This document shows, piece by piece, positions 52,849 to 61,390 of a stretch of 64,000 nt of DNA. The translations under genes and the position numbers were made by a program. Each line of letters opens with the position of its first letter. Position 1 is the first letter of the stretch. A model generated the notes under the pieces. The model made no database searches, was not told the origin of the DNA, and worked only from the letters and a program-made list of their open reading frames with translations. This stretch comes from CALROG01 sp943369755 (GTDB taxonomy: Bacteria; Pseudomonadota; Gammaproteobacteria; Burkholderiales; Burkholderiaceae_C): assembly GCA_943369755.1 (NCBI GenBank), contig CALROG020000014.1:1-64000 (forward strand). Direction: 5' to 3'.

Positions 52849-53658
52849 TTGAGTGAACATGCATTTGATGCCGCGATTGCCCTGACGGGCGGGCCCGGCA
52901 ACATCTTTCATGGCCGCACCAGCCCGGCCTACGGCAACATGGTTGGGCCGTTCGGGGGTGTCACGGCAGCGCAGGCGCTGAACGCGGTGTTGCAACACCC
53001 CAAGCGCCAGGGCGATCCGGTCTCGCTCACGGTCAACTTCTGCGCGGCGCTGGCCGACGGGCCGTTTGAAGTTATCGCAAGACCAGCACGCACCAACCGC
53101 TCAACCCAGCACTGGGTGATTGAAGTCCAGCAAGGCGCTGGTACCGTGCTTACGGGCACGGCGTTCACCGCGCTGCGGCGCGACACCTGGAGCGCAACTG
53201 AGCATGCCTTGCCCGCCACACCCGCGCCTGCCGATGTGTTGCCCCAGGAAGGGCGCGGCCGGGTCGAGTGGATCAACCGCTACGAAATGCGCTTTATTGA
53301 GGGCTCCTTCCCGGCGGTGTGGGACGGCGCAGACCACGGCGTCAGCCGCACCCAGTTATGGCTGCGCGACAACCCGCCGCGACCGCTGGACTTTGCTTCA
53401 CTGACTGCGCTGGCAGACGTTTTCTTCCCGCGCATCTGGCGCAGGCGGGCAAGTCCGGTGCCGATCGGTACGGTGTCCATGACGATTTACTTTCATGCCG
53501 ATGCCGCGCAACTGCAAGCCACCGGTACTGGTTACCTGCTGGGCCAGGCCAAGGCGCAGGCTTTTCGCAACGGTTATTTTGACCAGACTGCCCAGCTTTG
53601 GAACGAGGCCGGTGAGTTGCTGGTGACGACGCATCAGGTGGTTTACTACAAGGAATGA
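52849..53658 (+). CDS. Acyl-CoA thioesterase (TesB-like double hotdog)
   Basis: The 269-residue protein is best started at TTG 52849 with CCGGAG upstream; the frame's earlier GTG lies inside the terminator stem. It shows PAYGNMVGPFGGVTAAQAL and the second-domain SMTIYFHADA, as in acyl-CoA thioesterase II relatives. It begins a second segment of the fatty-acid cluster. Confidence 0.82.
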   Translation: MSEHAFDAAIALTGGPGNIFHGRTSPAYGNMVGPFGGVTAAQALNAVLQHPKRQGDPVSLTVNFCAALADGPFEVIARPARTNRSTQHWVIEVQQGAGTVLTGTAFTALRRDTWSATEHALPATPAPADVLPQEGRGRVEWINRYEMRFIEGSFPAVWDGADHGVSRTQLWLRDNPPRPLDFASLTALADVFFPRIWRRRASPVPIGTVSMTIYFHADAAQLQATGTGYLLGQAKAQAFRNGYFDQTAQLWNEAGELLVTTHQVVYYKE

Positions 53659-53660
53659 CG

Positions 53661-54395
53661 ATGAAACAGGTTGCCCTTGTCATCGGTGCGGGTGACGCCA
53701 CTGGCGGTGCCGTGGCCCGGCGCTTTGCGCGCGAGGGTTATGTCGCATGCGCCACGCGTCGCAGCCTGGACAAGCTGCAACCTTTGCTGGCGCAAATCAA
53801 GGCCGAGGGCGGTGAGGCACACGGCTTTGCCTCGGACGCGCGCAAGGAAGAAGAGGTGGTGGCGCTGGTTGAGCAGATCGAGTCCACCCTGGGCCCGATC
53901 GAGGTGCTGGTGTTCAACATCGGAGCCAATGCGCCCAGCAGCGTGCTGGAGGAAACCGCGCGCAAGTACTTCAAGATATGGGAAATGGCCTGTTTCGGCG
54001 GCTTCCTGAATGGGCGGGAAGTGGCCAGGCGCATGGTTGCCCGGGCCGGGCCCGAACGCAAGCAAACCATCATCTTCACCGGGGCCACGGCGTCGCTACG
54101 CGGCGGCGCAGGCTTTGCCGCGTTTGCGGGTGCCAAGCATGCGCTGCGTGCGTTGGCGCAAAGCATGGCGCGTGAGCTGGGGCCGCGCGGTATTCATGTG
54201 GCCCACAGCATCATTGACGGGCCGATTGACACCGCTTTTATTCGCGACAACTTCCCTGAGCGCTACGCCCTGAAAGCGCAGGACGGTGTGCTCAATCCCG
54301 AGCACATCGCAGACGCCTACTGGATGCTGCACCAGCAGCCGCGCGACGCCTGGACGCACGAGCTGGACCTGCGCCCCTACATGGAGAAGTTTTGA
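53661..54395 (+). CDS. SDR-family protein lacking the catalytic tyrosine
   Basis: The 244-residue protein starts at ATG 53661, six bases after AGGA (ATG 53655 has no spacing). It has an atypical Rossmann loop GAGDATGGAVA and, where SDRs have YxxxK, reads F155-A-G-A-K159. The Lys is kept but the acid/base Tyr is Phe. The protein may reduce by another mechanism or be non-catalytic. It is embedded in an apparent operon of acyl-CoA genes. Confidence 0.82.
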   Translation: MKQVALVIGAGDATGGAVARRFAREGYVACATRRSLDKLQPLLAQIKAEGGEAHGFASDARKEEEVVALVEQIESTLGPIEVLVFNIGANAPSSVLEETARKYFKIWEMACFGGFLNGREVARRMVARAGPERKQTIIFTGATASLRGGAGFAAFAGAKHALRALAQSMARELGPRGIHVAHSIIDGPIDTAFIRDNFPERYALKAQDGVLNPEHIADAYWMLHQQPRDAWTHELDLRPYMEKF

Positions 54396-54982
54396 TGAAG
54401 CAGTTCGAGTTCTGGTTTGACTTCGGAAGCCCGGCGTCGTACCTCGCCTGGACCCAGGTCCCGGTGATTGAACAGGAAACAGGCGCACAGGCAAGCTATT
54501 GCCCAATGTTGCTGGGCGCGGTGTTTCAGGCCACTGGCAACCATTCGCCTGCCACCATCCCGGCCAAAGGTGCCTACACCGTCACCGACTTTGCCCGCTT
54601 TGCCAGGCGCTACGGCGTGGCACTGCGCCGCAACCCGCATTTCCCGATCAACACCCTCATGCTGATGCGCGGTGCGGTGGGCTTGCAGTTGCGCCAGCCC
54701 GCCCGCTTCATGGCTTATGGCGACGCCGTCTTTCAGGCCATCTGGGTGCAGGCGAAGAACCTGAACGACCCTGCCGTTGCGGGCGCGGTGCTGCACGCTG
54801 CAGGCTTTGAGCCACAGGCCATGCTGGCCTTGACCCAGGACGTTGAGGTGAAAGAGCGCCTGAAAGCTGTGACCCAGCAGGCCATTGAGCGTGGCGTTTT
54901 CGGAGCCCCCACTTTTTTTGTTGGCGACCAGATGTTCTGGGGCCAGGACCGCATTGACTTTGTAAAGGAAGCCTTGAGATGA
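54395..54982 (+). CDS. 2-hydroxychromene-2-carboxylate isomerase family protein (DsbA/GST-kappa fold)
   Basis: The 195-residue protein begins KQFEFWFDFGSPASYLAW, the family N-terminus with the substrate-binding Ser, and ends GVFGAPTFFVGDQMFWGQDR, a thioredoxin-fold block. It overlaps both neighbours (TGATG before, ATGA after), so it belongs to the acyl-CoA operon; the substrate here is probably not chromene carboxylate. Confidence 0.88.
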   Translation: MKQFEFWFDFGSPASYLAWTQVPVIEQETGAQASYCPMLLGAVFQATGNHSPATIPAKGAYTVTDFARFARRYGVALRRNPHFPINTLMLMRGAVGLQLRQPARFMAYGDAVFQAIWVQAKNLNDPAVAGAVLHAAGFEPQAMLALTQDVEVKERLKAVTQQAIERGVFGAPTFFVGDQMFWGQDRIDFVKEALR

Positions 54983-55743
54983 CTGACATCCTTACCCACA
55001 CCGAAGCAGGCGTGATGACCATCACGCTGAACCGCGTGGACAAGAAAAACTCGATCACCGCCGCCATGTACGCCGCCATGGCCGACGCGCTGCACGCGGG
55101 CGCGGCTGACGCCGCCATTCGCGTGGTGGTGTTCCAGGGCCATGAGGCGGTGTTCAGTGCCGGAAACGACATCGGGGACTTTCTCAACAAGCCGCCGGCC
55201 GGGCAAAACTCGCCGGTGTTCCGTTTCCTGCATGGCATTGCGGCCTTCCCCAAGCCCTTGATCGCCGCCGTCTGCGGCCCGGCGGTGGGCGTGGGCACCA
55301 CGATGCTGCTGCATTGCGACCTGGTTTATGCCGGTGACAACGCGGCCTTCAGCATGCCCTTCGTCAATCTGGGCCTGTGTCCCGAGGCGGCGTCCAGCCT
55401 GCTGTTGCCGCAGATGCTGGGCTACCACCGCGCGGCAGAGGCACTGTTGATGGGTGAGCCTTTCATGGCCGAGGCCGCGCTGGAGGTGGGCCTGGTCAAC
55501 CGCGTGCTGCCGCCCACCGAAACCAATGGCTACGCCCAGGCCCAGGCCCGCAAGCTCGCCACCAAGCCGATCAGCGCGCTGGTGGAGACCAAGCGCCTCA
55601 TGAAAAAAGGCCAGGCCCAGCTGGTGGCGCAACAAATGGCGGAAGAAGGCACCAGCTTTGCCCGCATGCTTGGCGAGCCGGCTGCCAAAGAGGCCTTCAC
55701 CGCTTTCATGGCCCGGCGCAAACCGGATTTCAGTCAGGTTTAG
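54979..55743 (+). CDS. Enoyl-CoA hydratase/isomerase
   Basis: The 254-residue crotonase-fold protein has FSAGNDIGDFL for the first oxyanion-hole strand, AVCGPAVGVGTTMLLHCDLVYA for the second and FVNLGLCPEAASSLLLP. The catalytic Glu positions of the hydratase group are not both obvious, so an isomerase role is possible. It is the last gene of the operon. Confidence 0.88.
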   Translation: MTDILTHTEAGVMTITLNRVDKKNSITAAMYAAMADALHAGAADAAIRVVVFQGHEAVFSAGNDIGDFLNKPPAGQNSPVFRFLHGIAAFPKPLIAAVCGPAVGVGTTMLLHCDLVYAGDNAAFSMPFVNLGLCPEAASSLLLPQMLGYHRAAEALLMGEPFMAEAALEVGLVNRVLPPTETNGYAQAQARKLATKPISALVETKRLMKKGQAQLVAQQMAEEGTSFARMLGEPAAKEAFTAFMARRKPDFSQV

Positions 55744-55759
55744 GAGACAAAATCGCCGC

Positions 55760-55802
55760 TAGCCCGCATCAGCATTGCGTGAGCCACTATAAAAATAGTA
55801 GC
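55760..55802 (+). repeat. Dispersed palindromic repeat, copy C
   Basis: An intergenic copy reading TAGCCCGCATCAGCATTGCG, TGAGCCACTATAAAAATAGTAGC. It follows the enoyl-CoA hydratase stop by 16 bases and is nearly consensus. Confidence 0.75.
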
Positions 55803-55909
55803 GATTTCAGGGGCCGCGCGGGCCCGGTTGCAGCGTGTAGTGGGTCTACCACGGGTCCAGCGCAAGCGCTTTTTCTGGTGAGTTCTACCGGTGAGGTAGC
55901 CTTGCGTGC

Positions 55910-57019
55910 ATGACTGATCCCATGGCGCTGGCGCGCCAGCATTTTCTGGACGGCGTTGTCCACTTCGAGGCCAATCGCCTGGCGGAGGCCGAGGCCAGCT
56001 TTGAGGCCGCACTGGCCTTGGCACCGGGCCGCCCGTCGGTGCTGACCAACCTGGGTGCCGCCCGCGTGCGCCGCGGTAAATTTGCAGAGGCTGCACCGGT
56101 TCTGCGCCAGGCCTGCACGGCGGAGCCCGGCAACGCCGAGGCCTGGGGCCACCTGGGAACCGCCTGTGCCGAACTGGGCCAGATCGAGCAGGCGCTCGCG
56201 GCGTTTGACCGCGCCTTGCAGATCAACCCGGAGGTGGCCGAGGCCTGGAGCCGTCGTGGCGGGCTGCTGCGCGAGGCGGGCCAACTGCAAGAGGCGGCGA
56301 TCTGCTTTGAGCGGGCGATTGCGCTGGGGGCCGACGACCCCTTGCATCGCTATTACCTGGCGTCGGTGCGCGGCAACACCCCGCCTGCGCCGCCGCGCGA
56401 GTATGTGCAGGCCCTGTTCGACACCTATGCCGGCGAGTTTCAGGGCCACTTGGTCAGCCAGCTCAACTACTGCGCCCACGAGGTGTTGGTGCAGGGGCTT
56501 CAGGCACTGGGCCCGCGGCGTTACCCCTCGGTGCTCGACCTGGGTTGCGGAACCGGCCTGTGCGGCCCACTGGTGCGGCCGCTGGCCGGGCAAGTGGATG
56601 GGGTGGACCTGTCGGCGGCAATGCTGGCCCAGGCCCGCGAGACGGGTGCCTACACCCAGCTATTTGAAGCTGACATCACGCAATGGCTGGCTGAAGCCCA
56701 GCGCCAGGACGACCTGGTGCTGGCGGCCGATGTGTTCATCTATGTGGGGGCGCTGGAAGCGGTGTTTGCCGGGGTGGCCGACATTCTTGCGCCCGGTGGT
56801 GTGTTTGCCTTCAGCGTTGAGGCCCTGCCCGATGGGCAAGACCTGCGCCTGCTGCCCAGCCTGCGCTATGCGCATTCCGAGGCCTATTTGCGCCGGCTGG
56901 CCGGTTTGCACGGCATGGCAGTCAGGGCGGTGCTGCGCGCGCCGTTGCGCGAAGACCAGCGCCGCCCGGTCCAGGGCCTGTATGTTTATCTGGAACAACC
57001 GCTTCAGGCGCAAACCTGA
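55910..57019 (+). CDS. TPR-domain SAM-dependent methyltransferase
   Basis: The 369-residue protein has three to four TPR repeats (about 10-145) followed by a class I methyltransferase domain with VLDLGCGTGLCGPL (208-221) and GVDLSAAML. The TPR part probably binds a partner or substrate protein. The gene is monocistronic and convergent with the Tim44-domain gene. Confidence 0.9.
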   Translation: MTDPMALARQHFLDGVVHFEANRLAEAEASFEAALALAPGRPSVLTNLGAARVRRGKFAEAAPVLRQACTAEPGNAEAWGHLGTACAELGQIEQALAAFDRALQINPEVAEAWSRRGGLLREAGQLQEAAICFERAIALGADDPLHRYYLASVRGNTPPAPPREYVQALFDTYAGEFQGHLVSQLNYCAHEVLVQGLQALGPRRYPSVLDLGCGTGLCGPLVRPLAGQVDGVDLSAAMLAQARETGAYTQLFEADITQWLAEAQRQDDLVLAADVFIYVGALEAVFAGVADILAPGGVFAFSVEALPDGQDLRLLPSLRYAHSEAYLRRLAGLHGMAVRAVLRAPLREDQRRPVQGLYVYLEQPLQAQT

Positions 57020-57026
57020 AGCGGTT
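56997..57026. terminator. Hairpin between convergent genes, possible bidirectional terminator
   Basis: AACCGCTTCAGG and CCTGAAGCGGTT form a perfect 12-base stem around a 6-base loop. The hairpin spans the methyltransferase stop and lies 14 bases from the end of the Tim44-domain gene. It lacks a T-run, so termination strength is uncertain. Confidence 0.6.
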
Positions 57027-57039
57027 GGCTTGGCACTGA

Positions 57040-57978
57040 CTACGACGACAGCGTTGACTGCTGGATGCCTGCCAGCACCCAGCCGCCCGAACCCTGGCGC
57101 GGCTTGGCCAGGTGCCAGATTTCGTCGAAGGCTTCCGGCGTGGTGGTGCCGCGCTCTTGCGTCTGGCCGGTGAAGCGAACGCTTACCAGGTAGCGTGCGT
57201 CTTCTTCAACCACTTCCAGCACCTCGGCGTCCAGGCGCGGCACGTCGGTGTGCTGGGTGGCGGCACCCCGCTCGGTCAGGTCCATTTGCAGCTCTGCAAA
57301 CATCTCGGGCGTGGTGAACTGGCGCAAGTCGTCCAGGTTGCCTGCATCATTGGCGGCCTGCATCCGGATGAAGTTGACCTTGGCATTGCGCACGAAACCC
57401 TGAACGTCAAAGTCTGCCGGGATGCGGCTGGCCGGCGCGGCACCATTGCCAGCCAGGCCACTGCCGATCATCGAGCCGCCACTGGCACCGGTGTTGGCCA
57501 TGGGCGCGGCCATGCGAAAGGCGTTGTTTTGCTGGTTCCCTGCATCAGCACCAGTGCCTGCACCCGCACCTGCATAGGCCAAACCGTCGCCACCGTTGCC
57601 CCGGGCTGCGGCGCGCTTGCGCATGATGAAGCCGATCAACGCGATCACGGCCACAGCGATCAGGGCCATGGTCATGAAATTGGCGAGCCCCTCACCAAAA
57701 CCCAGGTGCGATGCCAGTGCGGCAATGCCCAGGCCAGCCGCAAGGCCGGCAACCGGGCCCAGCCATTTGCTGCGGTTGGAGCCGGCCGCTGCTGCACCTG
57801 CCGCAGCCGGTGTGGCGGGCGTTTGAACAGCGGGGGACTTGTCAGGCGGAGCAGCCTGGCGCTGTGTGCCAACAGATTTGCCGCCGCCCAGGCGCTTGGC
57901 GGCCTCGGCGTCGAGCGCAACGGTGGACAGGCCAAGCGTGAACACCACGGCCAGCAAAGTTAAGAGTTTTTTCATCAA
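57040..57978 (-). CDS. Tim44-domain membrane protein
   Basis: The 312-residue protein has a signal peptide ending DAEA, an RLGGGKSVGTQRQ motif characteristic of bacterial Tim44-like proteins, two or more hydrophobic segments (about 65-115) and a C-terminal Tim44/Mba1-type fold (about 185-305). The role of these bacterial proteins is poorly defined. It is transcribed alone. Confidence 0.86.
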   Translation of the reverse strand: MMKKLLTLLAVVFTLGLSTVALDAEAAKRLGGGKSVGTQRQAAPPDKSPAVQTPATPAAAGAAAAGSNRSKWLGPVAGLAAGLGIAALASHLGFGEGLANFMTMALIAVAVIALIGFIMRKRAAARGNGGDGLAYAGAGAGTGADAGNQQNNAFRMAAPMANTGASGGSMIGSGLAGNGAAPASRIPADFDVQGFVRNAKVNFIRMQAANDAGNLDDLRQFTTPEMFAELQMDLTERGAATQHTDVPRLDAEVLEVVEEDARYLVSVRFTGQTQERGTTTPEAFDEIWHLAKPRQGSGGWVLAGIQQSTLSS

Positions 57979-58155
57979 GGTCTCCAGTAAAGATGATTCG
58001 AGCTGAGCAAGGATAGGCCTTTCAGCGGCAATATAAAGCAGAAACTCAAGTTGTTTTTGTTCGTAAAAACAGGAATATTAGAAGAAAACTGTTCTGCAAT
58101 ATTTTCGCAAAGCGTTTGCTTGTTAAAAATTACAACGTTTGATATGGTACCTGTC

Positions 58156-58797
58156 ATGGATCAAGTTGTTGCCGAAAAACGCCCGCGCGGCCGACCCCGC
58201 AAAACGGTCGAAGACCGCGACGACGGCAATCGCCGCCAGGCGTTGCTGCATTCAGCCGCGGAGCTGTTTCGCCGCAAGGGCTTTGACGCTACCAGCACGC
58301 GCGACATTGCGGCGGCGGCTGGCATGCAAAGCGGCTCGCCGTTCTACCACTTTGAAAGCAAGGGCGCGCTGCTGTTTGCGGTGATGCAAGAGGGCATGCA
58401 CACGGCCATCGCCCGCCAAGCCCGGGCGCTACAAAAAAATGAGCAGCTCACGCAAGATGCACGCAGGCTGCTGGCAGTTTTGATCCGAAATCACTTTGAT
58501 GTGCTGCTGGGTCCGGGCAGCGACTTCATTCCGGTCATGCTGTATGAGTCGCGCTCCATCACGGCGCTGCAGCGGGCCACCCTGGCCACGCTGCAAGGCC
58601 AGTACGAGGCGCCCTGGGTGCCGGTGCTGCAGGCACTGCATCGCAACGGGCTGCTGCGGGCCGACGTCAAGCTGGCGCGGTTGCTGATCTTTGGCGCGCT
58701 GAACTGGTCGGTGCAGTGGTACGACCAAAAAAAGGGCGCGACGCTAGACCAACTCACGCAGGCTGCCATGGCCTTGTTTATCGAAGAAAAATCATGA
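58156..58797 (+). CDS. TetR/AcrR family regulator
   Basis: The protein of about 213 residues has an N-terminal basic RPRGRPRK tail and a TetR HTH (STRDIAAAAGMQSGSPFYHFESKGALL). ATG 58156 (MDQVV) or 58144 are both possible and neither has a clear ribosome site; the upstream 100 bases are AT-rich and likely promoter. Its stop overlaps the SDR start, so it regulates the carboxylase cluster as its first gene. Residues about 92-105 are encoded by repeat copy G. Confidence 0.87.
   Translation: MDQVVAEKRPRGRPRKTVEDRDDGNRRQALLHSAAELFRRKGFDATSTRDIAAAAGMQSGSPFYHFESKGALLFAVMQEGMHTAIARQARALQKNEQLTQDARRLLAVLIRNHFDVLLGPGSDFIPVMLYESRSITALQRATLATLQGQYEAPWVPVLQALHRNGLLRADVKLARLLIFGALNWSVQWYDQKKGATLDQLTQAAMALFIEEKS
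58428..58470 (-). repeat. Dispersed palindromic repeat, copy G (inside the TetR gene)
   Basis: Plus strand: GCTACAAAAAAATGAGC, AGCTCACGCAAGATGC, ACGCAGGCTG. It is a diverged copy in reverse orientation that encodes LQKNEQLTQDARRL. The palindrome arm has decayed but the spacer blocks match. Confidence 0.5.
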
Positions 58798-59690
58798 GCT
58801 ACAGATCTGTCTTTCGTCCCGGCCTGCTGGCGGGACAGGTGTTGGTGGTCACCGGCGGCGGCTCTGGCATCGGCCGCTGCACCGCGCATGAGCTGGCGGC
58901 TCTGGGTGCCCATGTGGTGCTGATTGGCCGCAACCTGAACCGGTTGCAAGACGTGGCGGGCGAAATTGCGGCCGACGCCAGCGACCTTAAGGGCCAGGTG
59001 AGCTTTCATGTCTGCGACATCCGCAACGAAGAGGCGGTACGCAACACCGTCACGGCCATCGTGGCCGCCCGCGGGCGGATTGATGGCCTGGTGAACAACG
59101 CCGGCGGCCAGTACATCACCCCGCTGGAAAAGATCAGCGCCAAAGGCTGGGACGCCGTGGTGGCCACCAACCTGACCGGCGGCTTCCTGATGGCGCGCGA
59201 GTGCTATGTGCAGTCCATGCAGGCCCATGGCGGCAGCATCGTCAATATCGTGGCCGACTTCTGGGGCTCCATGCCCGGCATGGGGCACAGCGGCGCGGCC
59301 CGGGCTGGCATGGTGAGCCTTACCGAAACCGCGGCGCTGGAGTGGGCCAAAAGTGGCGTGCGGGTGAACGCGGTGGCACCCGGCTACATCGCCTCCAGCG
59401 GCATGGACCACTATCCGCCCGAGGCCGGCCCGATGCTGCGCGAGATGCGTGACACCGTGCCGCTGGGCCGCTTTGGTAACGAGGCTGAAACCTCGGCCGC
59501 CATTGTGTTTTTGCTCAGCCCGGCGGCCAGTTTCATCAGCGGCACGGTCATGCGGGTTGACGGCGCACGGCCGCAGGTGCGCATGGGCTGGGGCGAGGTT
59601 GCGGCCTCTGTTGACGTTCAGCAACGCGATGCGGTGAAGCCGTTCGACGGCTTTCATCGCTACCAGACCCCAAAGGTGTTTCAGACATGA
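58794..59690 (+). CDS. SDR, 2,4-dienoyl-CoA reductase-like, with Arg in place of catalytic Lys
   Basis: The 298-residue protein has VTGGGSGIGRC and NNAGGQYITPLEKIS. At the active site it reads S166-G-A-A-R170 where classical SDRs have YxxxK. Mammalian 2,4-dienoyl-CoA reductase has SxxxK with its Tyr elsewhere, so this is nearer to that group, but Lys is Arg here. It would reduce an unsaturated acyl-CoA if active. The ATG overlaps the TetR stop. Confidence 0.85.
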   Translation: MSYRSVFRPGLLAGQVLVVTGGGSGIGRCTAHELAALGAHVVLIGRNLNRLQDVAGEIAADASDLKGQVSFHVCDIRNEEAVRNTVTAIVAARGRIDGLVNNAGGQYITPLEKISAKGWDAVVATNLTGGFLMARECYVQSMQAHGGSIVNIVADFWGSMPGMGHSGAARAGMVSLTETAALEWAKSGVRVNAVAPGYIASSGMDHYPPEAGPMLREMRDTVPLGRFGNEAETSAAIVFLLSPAASFISGTVMRVDGARPQVRMGWGEVAASVDVQQRDAVKPFDGFHRYQTPKVFQT

Positions 59691-59700
59691 GAGCCGTTCA

Positions 59701-61320
59701 ATGACGATTTTTCAGAGTTCGTGGAACGCTGCCGGGGCGGTGGCCCAGCAGCGGCGCGACGTCATGCTGGCGCGCATTGCGCAACTGCACGCGCTGCAAG
59801 ACCGCGCTGCCCAGGCCTCGGCCAAATCCAAGCCGGTGTTTGACAAGCGCGGCCAGTTGCTGCCACGGGAGCGCGTGGCGCTGGTGCTGGACCCCGGCAC
59901 GGCCTTTTTGCCGCTGTGTTCGCTGGCCGGTTTTCTGCAAGACACCCGGGACCCCGCCGCGTCAATACCGGGCGGCGGCATTGTGGCAGGCATCGGCTTT
60001 GTCAGCGGCGTGCGCTGCATGGTGGTGGCCAGTGATTCGGGTATTGAGGCCGGTGCCATTCAGCCCATGGGCCTGGACAAGATTTTGCGGGTGCAGGAGC
60101 TGGCGTTGCAAAACAAGCTGCCCTTCTTGCACTTGGTCGAAAGCGCAGGGGCCAACCTCATGAAGTACCGGGTCGAGGGCTTCGTCCATGGCGGCAGCCT
60201 GTTTCGCAACCTGGCGCGCCTGTCGGCTGCTGGTTTGCCGGTGATCACGGTGCAGCATGGCTCGGGCACTGCGGGCGGTGCCTACATGCCGGGCTTGAGC
60301 GACTCGGTGATCATGGTGCGCGGGCGGTCGCGTGCTTTTCTGGCCGGGCCGCCGTTGCTGATGGCAGCCACCGGCGAAGTGGCCACTGAAGAGGAACTGG
60401 GCGGGGCCGAAATGCACGCCAGCGTGTCGGGCCTGGGCGAATACCTGGCCGAGGACGACCGACAGGCGCTGGGCATTGCGCGGGAAGTTATGGCGCGCAC
60501 GGGGTGGCAGTCGGCATTGGCCCGCCCTGAGTCAGCCCCAACCCAACCCCGCTACCCTGGCGAAGAGCTGCTCACGCTGATGTCTGCCAGCCACCGCGAG
60601 CCGGTGGACATGCGCGAGGTCATTGCCCGACTGGTGGATGACTCCGATCTGCTGGAGTTCAAGCCTTTGTACGGTGCCTCCACGGTTTGCGCCCAAGCCT
60701 GCTTGCAAGGCCACCATGTTGGCATCATTACCAACAACGGCCCGATTGACGTGGCGGGTGCCAACAAGGCCACGCATTTCATCCAGCTGATGTGCCAGCT
60801 TGGCCACCCGCTGATTTACCTGCAAAACACTACCGGCTACATGGTGGGCAAAGACAGCGAGCAGGGCGGCATGATCAAGCACGGCAGCAAGATGATTCAG
60901 GCCGTCACCAATGCCACCGTGCCCCAGCTCACCATTCAGTGCGGGGCCAGTTTTGGTGCCGGCAACTACGGCATGTGTGGCCGTGGCTATGCGCCGCGCT
61001 TTCTGTTCAGTTGGCCCAGCGCGCGCACTGCGGTGATGGGTGGCGAGCAGGCGGCGCGCACCATGCAGATCGTGAACGATGCGGCACTGGCGCGCAAAGG
61101 CATCGCGCCCGACCCGGCCGCCGCGCAGGCCCAGTTTGAAAAGATCGTCAACCTGTTCGAGTCGCAGGCCGACGCCTTCTACACCAGTGGCCTGTTGCTG
61201 GACGACGGCGTGATCGACCCGCGCGACACCCGCGCCGTACTGGCCTTTTGCCTGGACACCTGCGCGCAAGCTGCCGACCGTCAGGCACGACCGATGCAGT
61301 TTGGCGTGGCGCGAATGTGA
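59701..61320 (+). CDS. Acyl-CoA carboxylase beta subunit (carboxyltransferase), AtuC/MccB-like
   Basis: The 539-residue protein has both halves of a biotin-dependent carboxyltransferase: PGGGIVAGIGFVSGVRC and GTAGGAYMPGLSD in the N-half, and FGAGNYGMCGRGYAPRF in the C-half. The block LAGPPLLMAATGEVATEEELGGAEMH resembles geranyl-CoA carboxylase beta (AtuC) more than methylcrotonyl-CoA carboxylase to my eye. It transfers carboxyl from the biotin protein encoded at 62557. Confidence 0.9.
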   Translation: MTIFQSSWNAAGAVAQQRRDVMLARIAQLHALQDRAAQASAKSKPVFDKRGQLLPRERVALVLDPGTAFLPLCSLAGFLQDTRDPAASIPGGGIVAGIGFVSGVRCMVVASDSGIEAGAIQPMGLDKILRVQELALQNKLPFLHLVESAGANLMKYRVEGFVHGGSLFRNLARLSAAGLPVITVQHGSGTAGGAYMPGLSDSVIMVRGRSRAFLAGPPLLMAATGEVATEEELGGAEMHASVSGLGEYLAEDDRQALGIAREVMARTGWQSALARPESAPTQPRYPGEELLTLMSASHREPVDMREVIARLVDDSDLLEFKPLYGASTVCAQACLQGHHVGIITNNGPIDVAGANKATHFIQLMCQLGHPLIYLQNTTGYMVGKDSEQGGMIKHGSKMIQAVTNATVPQLTIQCGASFGAGNYGMCGRGYAPRFLFSWPSARTAVMGGEQAARTMQIVNDAALARKGIAPDPAAAQAQFEKIVNLFESQADAFYTSGLLLDDGVIDPRDTRAVLAFCLDTCAQAADRQARPMQFGVARM

Positions 61321-61390
61321 AACCTTGCGGGACAGACCAGATTTTGCGCAGCGAATCTGCTCTGTCCCCAACCGATCAAACGGAGACACC

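Noticed and set aside
56662..56700. Possible ninth copy of the dispersed repeat inside the TPR methyltransferase gene
   Set aside because: Only GCTATTTGAAGC and a TCACGCA block match; the AGCCCGCAT block is missing and spacing is off, so chance is likely.
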